Shown piece after piece: positions 10,377-20,039 of a DNA stretch of 64,000 nucleotides (position 1 is its first letter; each line of letters starts with the position of its first letter). The translations under genes and the position numbers were made by a program. Under the pieces are notes generated by a model. That model made no database searches. It was not told the origin of the DNA and worked only from the letters and a program-made list of their open reading frames with translations. The stretch is from Lactobacillus amylovorus DSM 20531 (lineage in GTDB: Bacteria > Bacillota > Bacilli > Lactobacillales > Lactobacillaceae), in NCBI RefSeq assembly GCF_002706375.1, contig NZ_CP017706.1, forward strand, positions 248,001 to 312,000, in the 5' to 3' direction.

Positions 10377-11150
10377 CTAGTCTTCTGGGTTTTCTTCAGC
10401 GCTAACGATTTCGTCTGAACCATCAGCATTTTCTTTGAAGTCTACTTCAACAGTTTCGTCATCTTGACCTTGCTTACCTTCAACGATAGCGTCTGCCATT
10501 GCACCAGCGATTAAGCGGATAGCACGGATAGCGTCATCGTTTGAAGGAATAACAACGTCGATTGGGTCTGGATCGGTGTTGGTGTCAACCATAGCTACAA
10601 CTGGGATACCCAAAATGTTAGCTTCGTGAACAGCGATCTTTTCCTTCTTAGGGTCTACTACGAACAATACATCTGGAATTCTTGGCATGTCTTCGATACC
10701 GCCTAAGAATTTTTCAAGCTTGTCCATTTCCTTAGTTAAAAGTGCAACTTCCTTCTTTGGTAATACATCGAAGGTACCGTCTTGTGACATTTCCTTTAAT
10801 TGCTTTAATCTTCTAACACGACTTTGAATAGTAGTCCAGTTAGTCAAAGTACCACCTAACCAACGTTGGTTTACGTAGTATTGACCTGCACGAGTTGCTT
10901 CTTCAGCAATTGAGTCTTGAGCTTGCTTCTTAGTACCTACAAACAAGAATACGCCGCCGTCTTGTGCAACAGCCTTCATGAAGTTGTAAGCATCATCTAA
11001 CATCTTGATAGTCTTTTGCAAGTCAATGATGTAGATACCATTTCTTTGAGTGAAAATGTAAGGAGCCATCTTTGGGTTCCATCTTCTAGTTTGGTGACCG
11101 AAGTGGACACCAGCTTCAAGCAATTGCTTCATAGTAACAACGTCTGCCAT
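10377..11150 (-). CDS. rpsB: 30S ribosomal protein S2
   Basis: Small-subunit protein needed for S1-type mRNA docking and late 30S assembly. The 257 residues include [19 protein letters not shown] near the N-terminus, [10 protein letters not shown] near residue 95 and [15 protein letters not shown] near 185. The C-terminus is an acidic tail of about 30 residues. The mRNA leader from the promoter at 11280-11308 is about 120 bases long and can form hairpins. Autoregulation of S2-Ts is known in other bacteria but is only inferred here. Confidence 0.98.
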   Translation of the reverse strand: MADVVTMKQLLEAGVHFGHQTRRWNPKMAPYIFTQRNGIYIIDLQKTIKMLDDAYNFMKAVAQDGGVFLFVGTKKQAQDSIAEEATRAGQYYVNQRWLGGTLTNWTTIQSRVRRLKQLKEMSQDGTFDVLPKKEVALLTKEMDKLEKFLGGIEDMPRIPDVLFVVDPKKEKIAVHEANILGIPVVAMVDTNTDPDPIDVVIPSNDDAIRAIRLIAGAMADAIVEGKQGQDDETVEVDFKENADGSDEIVSAEENPED

Positions 11151-11279
11151 ATTTAAATTCCTCCTATGGTTTTAAATCCTCTCAAGCGTTCATTTCATCA
11201 TCTAACCACTACCTAGGGCACCACGATGATGATCGCTCTTGATGTGTTTTTTACTTATGCTTACACAGCATACTCGACT

Positions 11280-11308
11280 ATTTTACAAGATTTTAGTCAA
11301 TCTGACAA
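11280..11308 (-). promoter_or_regulatory. rpsB-tsf promoter
   Basis: On the minus strand, TTGTCA (11303-11308) and TAAAAT (11280-11285) are exactly 17 bases apart. The -35 begins only 3 bases downstream of the neighbouring methyltransferase stop. Transcription would start near 11273, leaving a leader of about 120 bases. Confidence 0.75.
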
Positions 11309-11310
11309 GA

Positions 11311-12342
11311 CTAAAATTTAATATTATGATCCCGTAAAAATTTCTCTTTCCAGCTGCGAGAATGATGTTTAAACCAATACTCTCTCTTGAGTGCCAATCT
11401 TTTATCATCAAATTGTTCATGGTAAATCATCCGCACTGGTCGTCTAGCTTTAGTATACTTAGCACCCTTACCTTCATTATGCAGTTTTAAACGATGCTCA
11501 AGATCGTTCGTAAAGCCGCCATAAAAACTACCATCATTGCAAAGCAATACATAAAAGTAATATTTACCTTTTGCATCGTGCTTTGCTCGATCTTCATCGG
11601 TCTCACGCACAATCCGTTGAATAATTGGTTGAAATTCACCGTTTTGATCATGAACTTCAATTGCATCCCTCAACTCTGTGCCATCTGTTCCCGTATGCTT
11701 AACAGCTTCCACAATAATTAAATTAGTATTCTCACCGCGATGAGAAACAAAAGGCTGAATCATTTTAACGCTTAAATCATGCTTCATGCAGTAGTAACAG
11801 ATCTCGCCTAGTCTTTCAGGCCGATGCACCATAAACATTTTTCCCTTCATCTTAAGAAGGCCGCTTGCCACTGCAATAATTTGTTCCAAATCGATCAATA
11901 ATTCATGACGCGCAATTGCCTTTTTTCGATCCGGATTAACTTCATGCCCTTTTGGCGCCTTAAAATAGGGAGGATTAACAGTTACGACATCGTAGCTGTT
12001 CTTGCGTAAAAACTTAGGCGCATTTAAGACATTATCCCTATAAACTGAAATTCGATTTTCCATATCATTTAGTTCAACTGAACGAACAGCTTGAGAATAA
12101 ACTTCGTCTTGAATTTCAATTGCATCATAGTGTGCCCGATTAAAATATGCCATATAGATAGTAGCCGCACAATTACCTGCACAAAGATCTGCCACTTTAT
12201 CTCGGTCTCGAATTAATCCTTTAGCCCAATATGCTAAAAGCAAGGTATCCATTGAAAAACTAAAGGCAGTTTTATCTTGGATAATCCGCAAACTATCGCT
12301 GTACATGTAATCGATTCGTTCATTATCTTTAAGCTCAACCAT
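11311..12342 (-). CDS. TrmN6-type tRNA1(Val) A37 N6-methyltransferase fused to a C-terminal GIY-YIG domain
   Basis: Residues 1-250 are a Rossmann methyltransferase of the YabB/YfiC (TrmN6) type. The SAM-binding region is [14 protein letters not shown] near residue 49, and the substrate-amine motif VNPPYF lies near residue 120. Residues 262-343 are a compact GIY-YIG domain of the YazA/YhbQ type ([19 protein letters not shown]). In Bacillus the two are adjacent separate genes, yabB and yazA; here one frame encodes both without a stop. The nuclease activity of the small GIY-YIG family is not firmly established. It is divergent from plsC, and its 3' end abuts the rpsB promoter. Confidence 0.88.
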   Translation of the reverse strand: MVELKDNERIDYMYSDSLRIIQDKTAFSFSMDTLLLAYWAKGLIRDRDKVADLCAGNCAATIYMAYFNRAHYDAIEIQDEVYSQAVRSVELNDMENRISVYRDNVLNAPKFLRKNSYDVVTVNPPYFKAPKGHEVNPDRKKAIARHELLIDLEQIIAVASGLLKMKGKMFMVHRPERLGEICYYCMKHDLSVKMIQPFVSHRGENTNLIIVEAVKHTGTDGTELRDAIEVHDQNGEFQPIIQRIVRETDEDRAKHDAKGKYYFYVLLCNDGSFYGGFTNDLEHRLKLHNEGKGAKYTKARRPVRMIYHEQFDDKRLALKREYWFKHHSRSWKEKFLRDHNIKF

Positions 12343-12350
12343 AAAAATAT

Positions 12351-12380
12351 TTGCCTTTCTTATCTATATATTTTTATAAT
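12351..12380 (+). promoter_or_regulatory. Candidate plsC promoter in the divergent gap
   Basis: TTGCCT (12351-12356) and TATAAT (12375-12380) are 18 bases apart, ending 16 bases before the GGAGG of plsC. Confidence 0.5.
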
Positions 12381-12405
12381 AACTTAGAACAAATTGGAGG
12401 ACAAA

Positions 12406-13020
12406 ATGTTTTATAAAATTATTCGCCCCATCGTCCGTTTCATCGTTTGGGTGCTCAACGGACACTTGCACGTTCATCATAAGGATCACCTGCCTAAAGG
12501 CAATTATATTTTAGTTGCACCGCACCGTACTTGGTGGGAACCACTTTTGTTTGCTCTTGGTGCTAGTCCAATGGAATTTATGTTCATGGCCAAAATTGAA
12601 CTATTCAAAAATCCAGTTTTGCGTTTTATCTTGAACCATGCTCATGCATTTCCGGTAGATCGTAAGAATCCTGGCCCCTCTGCACTAAAGGTTCCGGTTA
12701 AAGGACTAAGAAAAGGAAAACTTTCATTAATTATCTTTCCTTCCGGAACTAGACACTCTGCTGAATTAAAAGGCGGTGCATTGGTAATTTCTAAGATGTC
12801 AAAAAAGCCAATGGTTCCGGTAGTTTACCAAGGACCACTTTCATTTAAGGGATTACTTAAAAGAAAGCCAATGGAAGTTAACTTTGGCAATCCAATCACG
12901 ATTGATAAAAAGACCAAGTTAACTCATGAAAATGAACAAATTATTTATAAACAGTTGGAAGATGCCTGGGACAAGCTTGATAAAGAACTAGACCCTAACT
13001 TCCACTATGTTGCAAAATAA
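12406..13020 (+). CDS. plsC: 1-acyl-sn-glycerol-3-phosphate acyltransferase (PlsC family)
   Basis: Transfers the second acyl chain to lysophosphatidic acid. The 204 residues show the acyltransferase block I as APHRTWWEP. This is H-x4-E rather than the usual H-x4-D, which is a conservative change at the catalytic acid. Block III FPSGTRHS and the PVVYQGPLSF region also match the family. The start is ATG 12406, placed 5 bases after GGAGG; an upstream in-frame TTG at 12394 overlaps that ribosome site. It is followed by its own terminator and may work with PlsX, encoded at 50409-51410. Other PlsC-like enzymes act on ornithine or lysophospholipids. Confidence 0.88.
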   Translation: MFYKIIRPIVRFIVWVLNGHLHVHHKDHLPKGNYILVAPHRTWWEPLLFALGASPMEFMFMAKIELFKNPVLRFILNHAHAFPVDRKNPGPSALKVPVKGLRKGKLSLIIFPSGTRHSAELKGGALVISKMSKKPMVPVVYQGPLSFKGLLKRKPMEVNFGNPITIDKKTKLTHENEQIIYKQLEDAWDKLDKELDPNFHYVAK

Positions 13021-13028
13021 TATCAATG

Positions 13029-13080
13029 CTTAGTTAATAATCGCTTTTTCAAGCTGTGCTCATTAACTAAGTATTTTTTA
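13029..13080 (+). terminator. Terminator after plsC
   Basis: Perfect 10-base arms CTTAGTTAAT and ATTAACTAAG enclose a 23-base loop, followed by a run of T residues. Confidence 0.7.
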
Positions 13081-13144
13081 TTGCATAATTTTTTTTAGTG
13101 TTAAAATAAATAATTAGGTTTGATAATTATTGGAGGAAAGATAA

Positions 13145-14320
13145 TTGTTAGAAAAAACATTTTACAAAATGATGCTTAGCAAGTCCTTCCCTTTTCCCGT
13201 TAAAGTAACCTACTGGGACGGTAAAAGCGAAGTCTACGGTAATGGTACTCCTGAAATCGAAATTGTCTTTAACGAAAAGATCCCTATGGGCGACATTACT
13301 AGAAATGCTTCACTCGCACTTGGTGAAGGATACATGGATAAGAAAATTGAAATCCATGGGGATATTCAAAAATTAATTTTGGGTGCTTACGAAAGTGCCG
13401 ACAGTTTCATGCGTTCTTCAAAGTTCCGCAAATTTTTACCAAAGCAAAAGCACACTGAAAAGCAAAGTGAAGAAGACGTACAAAGCCACTACGATATTGG
13501 TAACGACTTCTACAAATTATGGCTTGATCCAACTTTGACTTACTCATGTGCTTACTTTGAAGATGGTAATGAAAATGATCTTGAACAAGCTCAAATTGCT
13601 AAAGTTCATCACATTTTAAACAAATTAAACCCACAAAAAGGCAAGACTTTACTCGACATCGGTTGTGGCTGGGGTACATTGATGCTCACTGCTGCTAAGG
13701 AATACGGCCTTAAGGTTACCGGTGTTACTTTGAGTGAAGAACAATACAGGTTGGTCCAAAAGCGTATCTACGATGAAAACTTGCAAGATGTAGCTGAAGT
13801 TAGACTTGAAGACTACCGTGAACTTGGTGATCAAAAGTGGGATTACGTAACTTCAGTTGGTATGTTTGAACACGTTGGTTCAGAAAACTTGCCTAAGTAC
13901 TTCGCAGATGTTTACAAGTACTTAAACAAAGATGGTGTCGCTTTAATCCACGGCATTACTCGTCAACAAGGCGGTGCTACTAACGCTTGGATTAACAAAT
14001 ACATCTTCCCAGGTGGTTACATTCCAGGTTTGCAAGAAATCGTCGGCGATATCGTTGACAGTGGCTTGCAAATCACTGATATGGAAACTCTTCGTCGTCA
14101 CTACCAAAGAACTCTTGAAATTTGGGACAAGAACTTCAATGCTGTTCGTGATCAAGTTGAAGGTAAAATGGGTGAACGTTTCACTCGTATGTGGGATATG
14201 TACTTAAATGCTTGTGCTGCTTCATTTGAATCAGGCAATATCGATGTTATCCAATACTTGCTTACCAAGGGCCCTTCTGGTAAGAATTTGCCAATGACTA
14301 GAGATTACATGCTTAAGTAA
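13145..14320 (+). CDS. cfa: Cyclopropane-fatty-acyl-phospholipid synthase
   Basis: SAM-dependent enzyme that adds a methylene bridge to unsaturated acyl chains of membrane phospholipids, linked to acid and cold tolerance. The 391 residues hold an N-terminal lipid-binding region, [16 protein letters not shown] near residue 113, SYCAYFE-type active-site segment, and the SAM motif [12 protein letters not shown] near 171. GMFEHVG lies near 236. The start is TTG 13145, 8 bases after GGAGG. It has no terminator of its own before the IS1182 element, which begins 15 bases after the stop; an IS-borne hairpin probably ends the transcript. Confidence 0.95.
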   Translation: MLEKTFYKMMLSKSFPFPVKVTYWDGKSEVYGNGTPEIEIVFNEKIPMGDITRNASLALGEGYMDKKIEIHGDIQKLILGAYESADSFMRSSKFRKFLPKQKHTEKQSEEDVQSHYDIGNDFYKLWLDPTLTYSCAYFEDGNENDLEQAQIAKVHHILNKLNPQKGKTLLDIGCGWGTLMLTAAKEYGLKVTGVTLSEEQYRLVQKRIYDENLQDVAEVRLEDYRELGDQKWDYVTSVGMFEHVGSENLPKYFADVYKYLNKDGVALIHGITRQQGGATNAWINKYIFPGGYIPGLQEIVGDIVDSGLQITDMETLRRHYQRTLEIWDKNFNAVRDQVEGKMGERFTRMWDMYLNACAASFESGNIDVIQYLLTKGPSGKNLPMTRDYMLK

Positions 14321-14352
14321 TTTAAAAATATTAACGTGTCTGGGAAAAAACT

Positions 14353-16036
14353 CGATTTTTAGCCCGGATATAAAAACACAGAAATTCATTATTTTTAGTG
14401 AATTCCTGTGTTTTTTGTTTTTGAAATGAAAATTCGAAGGCTTTACCTTCTTGTTGGCTCCATATTTTTTCAGATTCATCGTCATAAACATGATTCCGAC
14501 ATCCGTTTCGACTTTCTTTTTACCTCTTAAATGCGTTCTCAGCATGCCAAATACACTCTTCATGTGTCCGAAAATTGGTTCCACATCTGACTTTCGACAG
14601 CCATAGATGCGTTTGCCTTCTTCGCTTTGAAGAGTCTCTTTTGCTTTTTCTTTTAAATACTGCTAGTTGGGATTGTAGTGAATCTGTCTTTGCCGGCCTG
14701 TTTTGGTTTTAGCCAATTGAGTCAGTTCTTCTGTTAATTGAAATTCATCGGCTTCATAGATCTTAAAGTTTCTAACCATGCCGGTAGCTCGATCTTTTCT
14801 CTGACTATAACATTTGAAGTTGAAACGGACGCCGGATTTATCTATATAATAGTCGTCTTTTTCGTTATAGTACCAATTGGCAATCTTGGTTGGGTCTTTC
14901 TTATACTTCCAAGTTTGTTATTTGTCGTATAAAGAGTAAGGGATTTGATAGTTCTTATCCGAATATTTCTCTTCTAGTAACGTGTAATTGTACTCGCTGC
15001 CATAGCCCGCATCAGCCACGATGTTTTGAAACTTGTCGAGAATTCCTCTAGACTCCATCTGCTCTAAAAACGGTTCTAATGTTCTGAAGTCAGTTGGGTT
15101 AGGGAATAGGTCAAAATCAACTACATATTGATTAGTAGTTGCCGCTTGAATATTATAGCCCAGCTTTAACTGGCCATTTCTCATATGATCTTCTTTCATA
15201 TGCATGAAGGTGGCATCATGATCTGTTTTAGAATAACTATTCCGGCCAGCAAAGATCTCTTCAGCTTCTTCATACTTTTTAGCACGCGGAATAAAATCTT
15301 TGCGAAGTTTATGCAAGATCTTCTTTAATCCGCGACGTTTGACTTTATTCTGCGATCCACCCGGGATAATTTTAGGTTCCTTTTCGATCTCTTCCGATAT
15401 CTTCTCGATTTCTTTTTCTGTTTCTTGAGCTAGGATCTCCAGCACTTGACTAGTTTGGGCTTCTTCTTCTGCCATGACTTTGACAACTTCTTTATTGATC
15501 AGCTCATCATACAAGGCAGACACATCTTCTTTTAACTTGGCATGGTACTTTTCGACCGCCTTTTTCCAAACAAAAGTATACTTGTTGGCATCCGCCTCGA
15601 TCTTAGTACCATCAATAAAAACAGCACTTTCGCGGATTAATCCTTCATCTTCTAATAGTGAAGCAAAGTAGACGAAGCATTGTTTAATTACGTCATTAGC
15701 GTGGTTGCTTGATCTAAAGTTATTGATCGTGTGATAAGAAATATGTCTATTGCCAGCCAGGATAATCATCGGCAGATTTTCTTCTAGCATTCTTTCAATT
15801 TTTCTGCCTGAAAAAACTCTTCTAGAATAAGCAAAGAGCAAGATCTTAAGCATCATTGCTGGGTGATATGCTGGTCGACCAGTATCAGAAGTTGTTCCTA
15901 AGATTACCTCGTTAGGAATAGAATCAACGAAATCGCTGATAACACTGGCAATATGATTTGCAGGGATAGAAAAATCTAAATTTAATGATAAAGTAGTTTG
16001 TCCTGTGATATAATTTTGATACATGTTTAAGCCCAC
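14353..16036 (-). pseudogene. IS1182-family transposase interrupted by two nonsense codons
   Basis: The intact N-terminal part (16036 to 14918, 372 residues) holds the DUF772-type N-terminal domain and part of the DDE region (FIDGTKIEADANKYTF; IVADAGYGSEYNY). The frame then meets TAA at 14918-14920 and TAG at 14663-14665. Both are in the same frame, so these are point nonsense changes and not a frameshift. The frame resumes cleanly through GKRIYGCRKSDVEPIFGHMK, the usual C-terminal catalytic region, and runs past the inverted repeat to a stop inside cfa at 14231. The start may be ATG 16024 rather than GTG 16036. The catalytic C-terminus cannot be made in one piece. Confidence 0.88.
14373..14416 (+). 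terminator. Hairpin inside the left IS end, likely terminator for cfa
   Basis: The stem AAAACACAGxAATTCA / TGAATTxCTGTGTTTT has one mismatch and is followed by TTTTTT. cfa has no other terminator, so this IS hairpin probably ends its transcript. Confidence 0.75.
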
Positions 16037-16094
16037 TTTCTATTGTTTTTTTGTGGTGATTAAATAATATCAAGGAATGGGTTTAAAGTATACA

Positions 16095-16134
16095 AAAAGA
16101 GCGATGACTTCTTATGAAGCTCATCGCTTTTTTC
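16095..16134 (-). terminator. Hairpin inside the right IS end, likely terminator for pepO
   Basis: The stem AGCGATGA/TCATCGCT extends through TTC/GAA and is flanked by A and T runs on both sides. It lies 74 bases after the pepO stop, where no other terminator is seen. It would also keep pepO transcripts out of the transposase. Confidence 0.75.
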
Positions 16135-16207
16135 ATGGCCTGGAAATTAGTTTTTTCCCAGACACTTACTATTTATTCACTTAGGCCAATATAGATTCTT
16201 GTTATTT

Positions 16208-18151
16208 TTACCAAATAGTTATTCTATCTTCTGGATCAAGCCACATGCCGTCATCCTTCTTAACGCCAAAAGCATCATAGAATTCATCTTGGCATTGAAC
16301 CGGAATATTTACTCTAGTTGGTTGTGGTGCATGGACATCAGTTTGAACTTCAGTCTTAATTGCTTCAGAACGTTGCTTTTCCATCCAGCTTCTAGAATAG
16401 TTTTCAAACAAGTCCTTCAAGTCTGCACCATCATTTTTACCTGCTTGGACAGCACAAGCTAAACCAGCAAGGTCAGCAATATTTTCAGAAACAACTTGCT
16501 TACCGTTAATCTTAGCAGGGCCATATTGCAAACCATCAAAGATATCGATCATTTGACCAACACGCTTATTAAATTCAGCGAAGTCTTGCTTAGTCCACCA
16601 GTTGTTCATATTACCGTTCTCATCAAACTTAGCACCATTATTGTCAAAGGCGTGAGAAACTTCGTGACCAATAGTAGCACCGATACCACCGTAGTTAGCA
16701 CCTCTTGATTGGTTAATATCGTAGAATGGCTTTTGCAAAATACCAGCTGGGAAAGTTAAATCGTTTCTTTGTGGGTCGTAACAAGCATTGTTCAAGTTAC
16801 CTGGCATGAGCCATACTGAACGATCAACCGGCTTAGTCAATTTCTCTAGTTCATATTCGTTACGAACTTTACCCATAGCAGCTTCATTTTCATATAAGCT
16901 CTTTTCAGGATCTACTTGCAACAAGTCAAAAATCTTTTCAATTTTTTCTGGATAACCAATCTTAAGAACCAAAGCATTTAACTTAACAATTGCCTTTTTC
17001 TTAGTTTCATCAGAAAGCCAAGTATTATGATTAATTCTATCTTCGTAAACCTTAAGCATGTTGTGAATCATATCTTCAACATCATGCTTGGCTTTTTCAC
17101 CAAAGTATTTCTTACCATAGAAAATACCAACCACTTCATCAAAGGCACTGTTAGCAATACGATAAGCCTGCTTAATTTGTGATGGCATTTCTGGTGCGCC
17201 TGTAATTGCTTGATTAAATGGAAACGCAGCTTCTCTAAACTTTTGTGACAAGTATTTAGCTGCACTATTAATGTATTTAACCAGCATCCAACCCTTGATT
17301 TTGTCAAAGTTTTCAGCATTGATCAATTCTTCAGCATGATCAAGGAAGCGTGGTTCCATCACAATTACACGCTTTTGCTTTTCAGGCAAAATATCATCTA
17401 AGAATTGAGCCATGTTAAATGACTTGAATTTAGCAATGAATTTGTCGTATGAAACTGGGTTGTAAATAGCTGCGTCGTCGGCCCATTCTTCAGTTGACTT
17501 AACAACCTTAGCCACCTTAGCGTCAAATGCCAAAGCATTTTCAACATATTCTCTAGCTTCAGTTTTACCAATACCGGCCATCATCAACAAATTAATGCTT
17601 TGATCTTGCAAGATATCCAAAAGCTTCTTAGCATCTTCAGTTTTGTAAGTAGTGGTATCTGGTAAGAAAGTGCTTGGACCACCAAAGTATAAGACATTAA
17701 CGTCGGTATTCTTCATATCGGCATCGACGCCATAGACGAATGGCAAGATATATGGACCCATGTATAAGTCTTTAGCTTTTTTACCAAAGTCAGCAAAATC
17801 AGTTAATGATAATAACTTTTGCAAGTCATTTTGAATAGGATGTGCTTCTTCGGCATCCCTCTTCTCAAAATTCTTCGCAATCTTGTACAATGCAATTGCC
17901 TTATCAAAATCCTTAATCTCTGGCATCTTTTCTTTGCCTGCAGCAATATCAGCAAAGTCTTTCATCATTCTATTTTCAATCTTAATGTCTAGTTCTGAGT
18001 TGACACCAGTTGAAGTACGATCAGCAGGGATTTCAGCTTTAGAAAGCCACTCTGAATTAACAGCTAAATATAAATTATCTTGTGGTTTTGCATTAACATC
18101 TGGTTCAGCAACATCGCCCGCACCACCACGAACAGCGTAAAATCTTCTCAT
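16208..18151 (-). CDS. pepO: Endopeptidase PepO (M13 family, neprilysin-like)
   Basis: Cytoplasmic zinc endopeptidase that cuts oligopeptides taken up by transporters such as Opp. The 647 residues lack a signal peptide, as in Lactobacillus PepO. The zinc site HEVSH lies at residues 496-500, and the third ligand is in ENIAD (Glu 556). The M13 substrate-binding motif NxxxFPAGI appears as LTFPAGILQ. The start is ATG 18151 after GGAGG. Downstream is the IS1182 element, upstream a terminator for the ABC genes. A TATAAT at about 18200 overlaps that terminator and may be its -10. Confidence 0.95.
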   Translation of the reverse strand: MRRFYAVRGGAGDVAEPDVNAKPQDNLYLAVNSEWLSKAEIPADRTSTGVNSELDIKIENRMMKDFADIAAGKEKMPEIKDFDKAIALYKIAKNFEKRDAEEAHPIQNDLQKLLSLTDFADFGKKAKDLYMGPYILPFVYGVDADMKNTDVNVLYFGGPSTFLPDTTTYKTEDAKKLLDILQDQSINLLMMAGIGKTEAREYVENALAFDAKVAKVVKSTEEWADDAAIYNPVSYDKFIAKFKSFNMAQFLDDILPEKQKRVIVMEPRFLDHAEELINAENFDKIKGWMLVKYINSAAKYLSQKFREAAFPFNQAITGAPEMPSQIKQAYRIANSAFDEVVGIFYGKKYFGEKAKHDVEDMIHNMLKVYEDRINHNTWLSDETKKKAIVKLNALVLKIGYPEKIEKIFDLLQVDPEKSLYENEAAMGKVRNEYELEKLTKPVDRSVWLMPGNLNNACYDPQRNDLTFPAGILQKPFYDINQSRGANYGGIGATIGHEVSHAFDNNGAKFDENGNMNNWWTKQDFAEFNKRVGQMIDIFDGLQYGPAKINGKQVVSENIADLAGLACAVQAGKNDGADLKDLFENYSRSWMEKQRSEAIKTEVQTDVHAPQPTRVNIPVQCQDEFYDAFGVKKDDGMWLDPEDRITIW

Positions 18152-18203
18152 TTTTCCTCCTATGAATATTAATAATTATTTCATTCCTTTTAATCATTAT
18201 AAC

Positions 18204-18237
18204 AAAAAGACGTCTGCATTCGTGCGAAACGTCTTTT
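18204..18237 (-). terminator. Terminator after the ABC exporter genes
   Basis: The arms AAAAGACGT and ACGTCTTTT enclose a 15-base loop, with a T run on the minus strand. Confidence 0.75.
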
Positions 18238-18242
18238 ATTAA

Positions 18243-20039
18243 CTATTCTTTGTTTTCATTATTTTGCAAGGTGTACAAGTTGTAGTAGTAACCCTTCTTA
18301 GCAAGAAGCTGTTCATGGTTACCACGTTCAATGATTCTCCCCTTGTCTAACACAATAATTTGATCTGCATCGGCAATTGTAGACAAACGGTGAGCAATCG
18401 CTAAAGTTGTTCTACCTTTACGTAAACGTTTAAGTCCCTGTTGGATCATAGTTTCAGTTTCGGTATCAACGTTAGCTGTAGCTTCGTCCAATACCAAAAC
18501 TTTAGGGTCTGTAACCAAAGTTCTAGCAAATGAGATCAATTGGCGCTGTCCTTGACTCAGTTCTTCGCCACCTTCGATTACCTTGGCATGATATTTACCT
18601 GGCATCTTTTCAATAAATTGATCTGCTTGAACTGCCTTGGCTGCATCTTTAATTTGCTCATCAGTAATATTTTTATTATACAAACGAATATTTGAAGCAA
18701 TATCGCCATAAAACATGAATGGTTCCTGCAAAACGAGGCCCAATTTTTTACGCAATTCTTCTTTAGGATATTTTCTGATATCTACATCATCAATTAAGAT
18801 CTCGCCTTTACCAAATTCGTAAAAACGCATCATTACATTGATGATCGAGCTCTTACCAGATCCAGTATGACCAACAATACCTAAAGTTTCACCTGGATTT
18901 ACTACGAATGAAATATCATGCAAGATTTCATTTTTACCATCATATGAGAAACTAACGTGCTTGAATTCAATCTTGCCGCGACTGATAGTCAATCCTTCTT
19001 GAGCATTTTGCTTTGGCTCATATTGCTCATCATCTAAAATCGCAAAGATTCTCTTACCGGCTACTATACCATCTTGGAAGAAGGTCATCTGGTCCATCAT
19101 AGTTGAAATTGGATTAAACAATTGTGACAAGTATTGTGAGAAAGCATATACCACACCAGCTGGCACAAATGTTGCCTGCAATGGAAAACCGAAGTACATC
19201 AATGTCACAGCTAAAGCCAATGAATAAAGCAAACTAGTCAAAGGTGAAAGAAGCAATGAGTTAATACGAATCATGTTGAAACGCGTATTCATCAACCCAC
19301 CATTTTCACCCTCAAATTGGTTGGTCATTCTCTTTTCTTGATTAAACTGCTGAATAATTGAGACACCTTCAATTGACTCATTCAAGTTAGCGTTAATTCT
19401 ACTCAAACGTTCACGATAGTTACGATAAAGCCGTGAACTCTTTTGCGAATAGAGCCAAATCACAAAGAGCAAAATTGGCACAAAGGCTAAAACGATCCAG
19501 CCGGCAATCACGTTGGTAGTAAACATTGCCACCAATGCCGTAACTACAGAAAATGCACCAATTACTACTGTTGAAAGCACAGTTAAGAAGTTGCTCAAAG
19601 TCATCGTATCGTTAGTAACTCTTGACACAATTGAACCTGCAGGAGTTTGGTCAAAATAGCGCATCCCTAACTTATGCAATTTCCGGTAAAGGGCCCTTCT
19701 GATACTCTCCAAGGTTTTTTCAGATCCAAGGGCAAAGAAATATTGGTAGGTAAACTGAATGACCGCTTTTAGAATCGAACCTATTGCATAAAGTAAGCCT
19801 GCAAACAAAATAATCTGGGTAGTTGCGCTTTGTTTAAGCAAAAAGTTGTCTAAGAAATACTGCAATCCACGCGGCAGCAAAATATTAATGATGCTGACTA
19901 AAAATGCCCCAATCAATGCAATAGTCATTTCAAATTTAAAGTGCTTAACAAAGCCCATTAAACGTTTAAAAATCGCAACCTGTTCTTTAAATGGAATTGC
20001 TTTAGACCACACTGATTCTTGCTTTTCTTCATTATTCAT
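18243..20039 (-). CDS. ABC exporter half-transporter with canonical ATPase site (LmrD/YheH-like)
   Basis: Membrane domain of six segments at residues 1-330, then an ATPase domain. Walker A is GHTGSGKSS near 390, the signature LSQGQRQL, Walker B VLVLDEATANVD with the catalytic Glu, and the switch His in AIAHRLS. The signature has Gln in place of the second Gly of LSGGQ. It overlaps the upstream ABC gene by 8 bases, so the two are made together and probably form a heterodimer. Multidrug export is the known role of the LmrCD/BmrCD class; the substrate here is unknown. Confidence 0.9.
   Translation of the reverse strand: MNNEEKQESVWSKAIPFKEQVAIFKRLMGFVKHFKFEMTIALIGAFLVSIINILLPRGLQYFLDNFLLKQSATTQIILFAGLLYAIGSILKAVIQFTYQYFFALGSEKTLESIRRALYRKLHKLGMRYFDQTPAGSIVSRVTNDTMTLSNFLTVLSTVVIGAFSVVTALVAMFTTNVIAGWIVLAFVPILLFVIWLYSQKSSRLYRNYRERLSRINANLNESIEGVSIIQQFNQEKRMTNQFEGENGGLMNTRFNMIRINSLLLSPLTSLLYSLALAVTLMYFGFPLQATFVPAGVVYAFSQYLSQLFNPISTMMDQMTFFQDGIVAGKRIFAILDDEQYEPKQNAQEGLTISRGKIEFKHVSFSYDGKNEILHDISFVVNPGETLGIVGHTGSGKSSIINVMMRFYEFGKGEILIDDVDIRKYPKEELRKKLGLVLQEPFMFYGDIASNIRLYNKNITDEQIKDAAKAVQADQFIEKMPGKYHAKVIEGGEELSQGQRQLISFARTLVTDPKVLVLDEATANVDTETETMIQQGLKRLRKGRTTLAIAHRLSTIADADQIIVLDKGRIIERGNHEQLLAKKGYYYNLYTLQNNENKE

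Larger units (their letters stand above)
14336..16165. mobile_element. IS1182-family insertion sequence, defective copy (1830 bp)
   Basis: Bounded by 17-base perfect inverted repeats: GTGTCTGGGAAAAAACT at 14336-14352 and its complement at 16149-16165. It contains one transposase frame on the minus strand with two in-frame stops. No convincing target duplication is visible next to the repeats. It sits between the convergent 3' ends of cfa and pepO, so no gene was broken. Strong hairpins just inside each end probably stop transcription entering from both neighbours. Being defective in transposase, it could move only if an intact copy elsewhere acts in trans. Confidence 0.9.

Noticed and set aside
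11151..11279. Riboswitch upstream of rpsB
   Set aside because: The leader has only weak dyads and matches no riboswitch core that I can recognise; kept only as a possible S2 leader.
14231..14584. Separate 117-residue gene overlapping cfa
   Set aside because: It is the C-terminal part of the IS1182 transposase in the same frame after a nonsense codon, running on into cfa antisense.
16166..16207. Target-site duplication around the IS1182 element
   Set aside because: Flanks TTAAC and TTACT share only TTA; not convincing.
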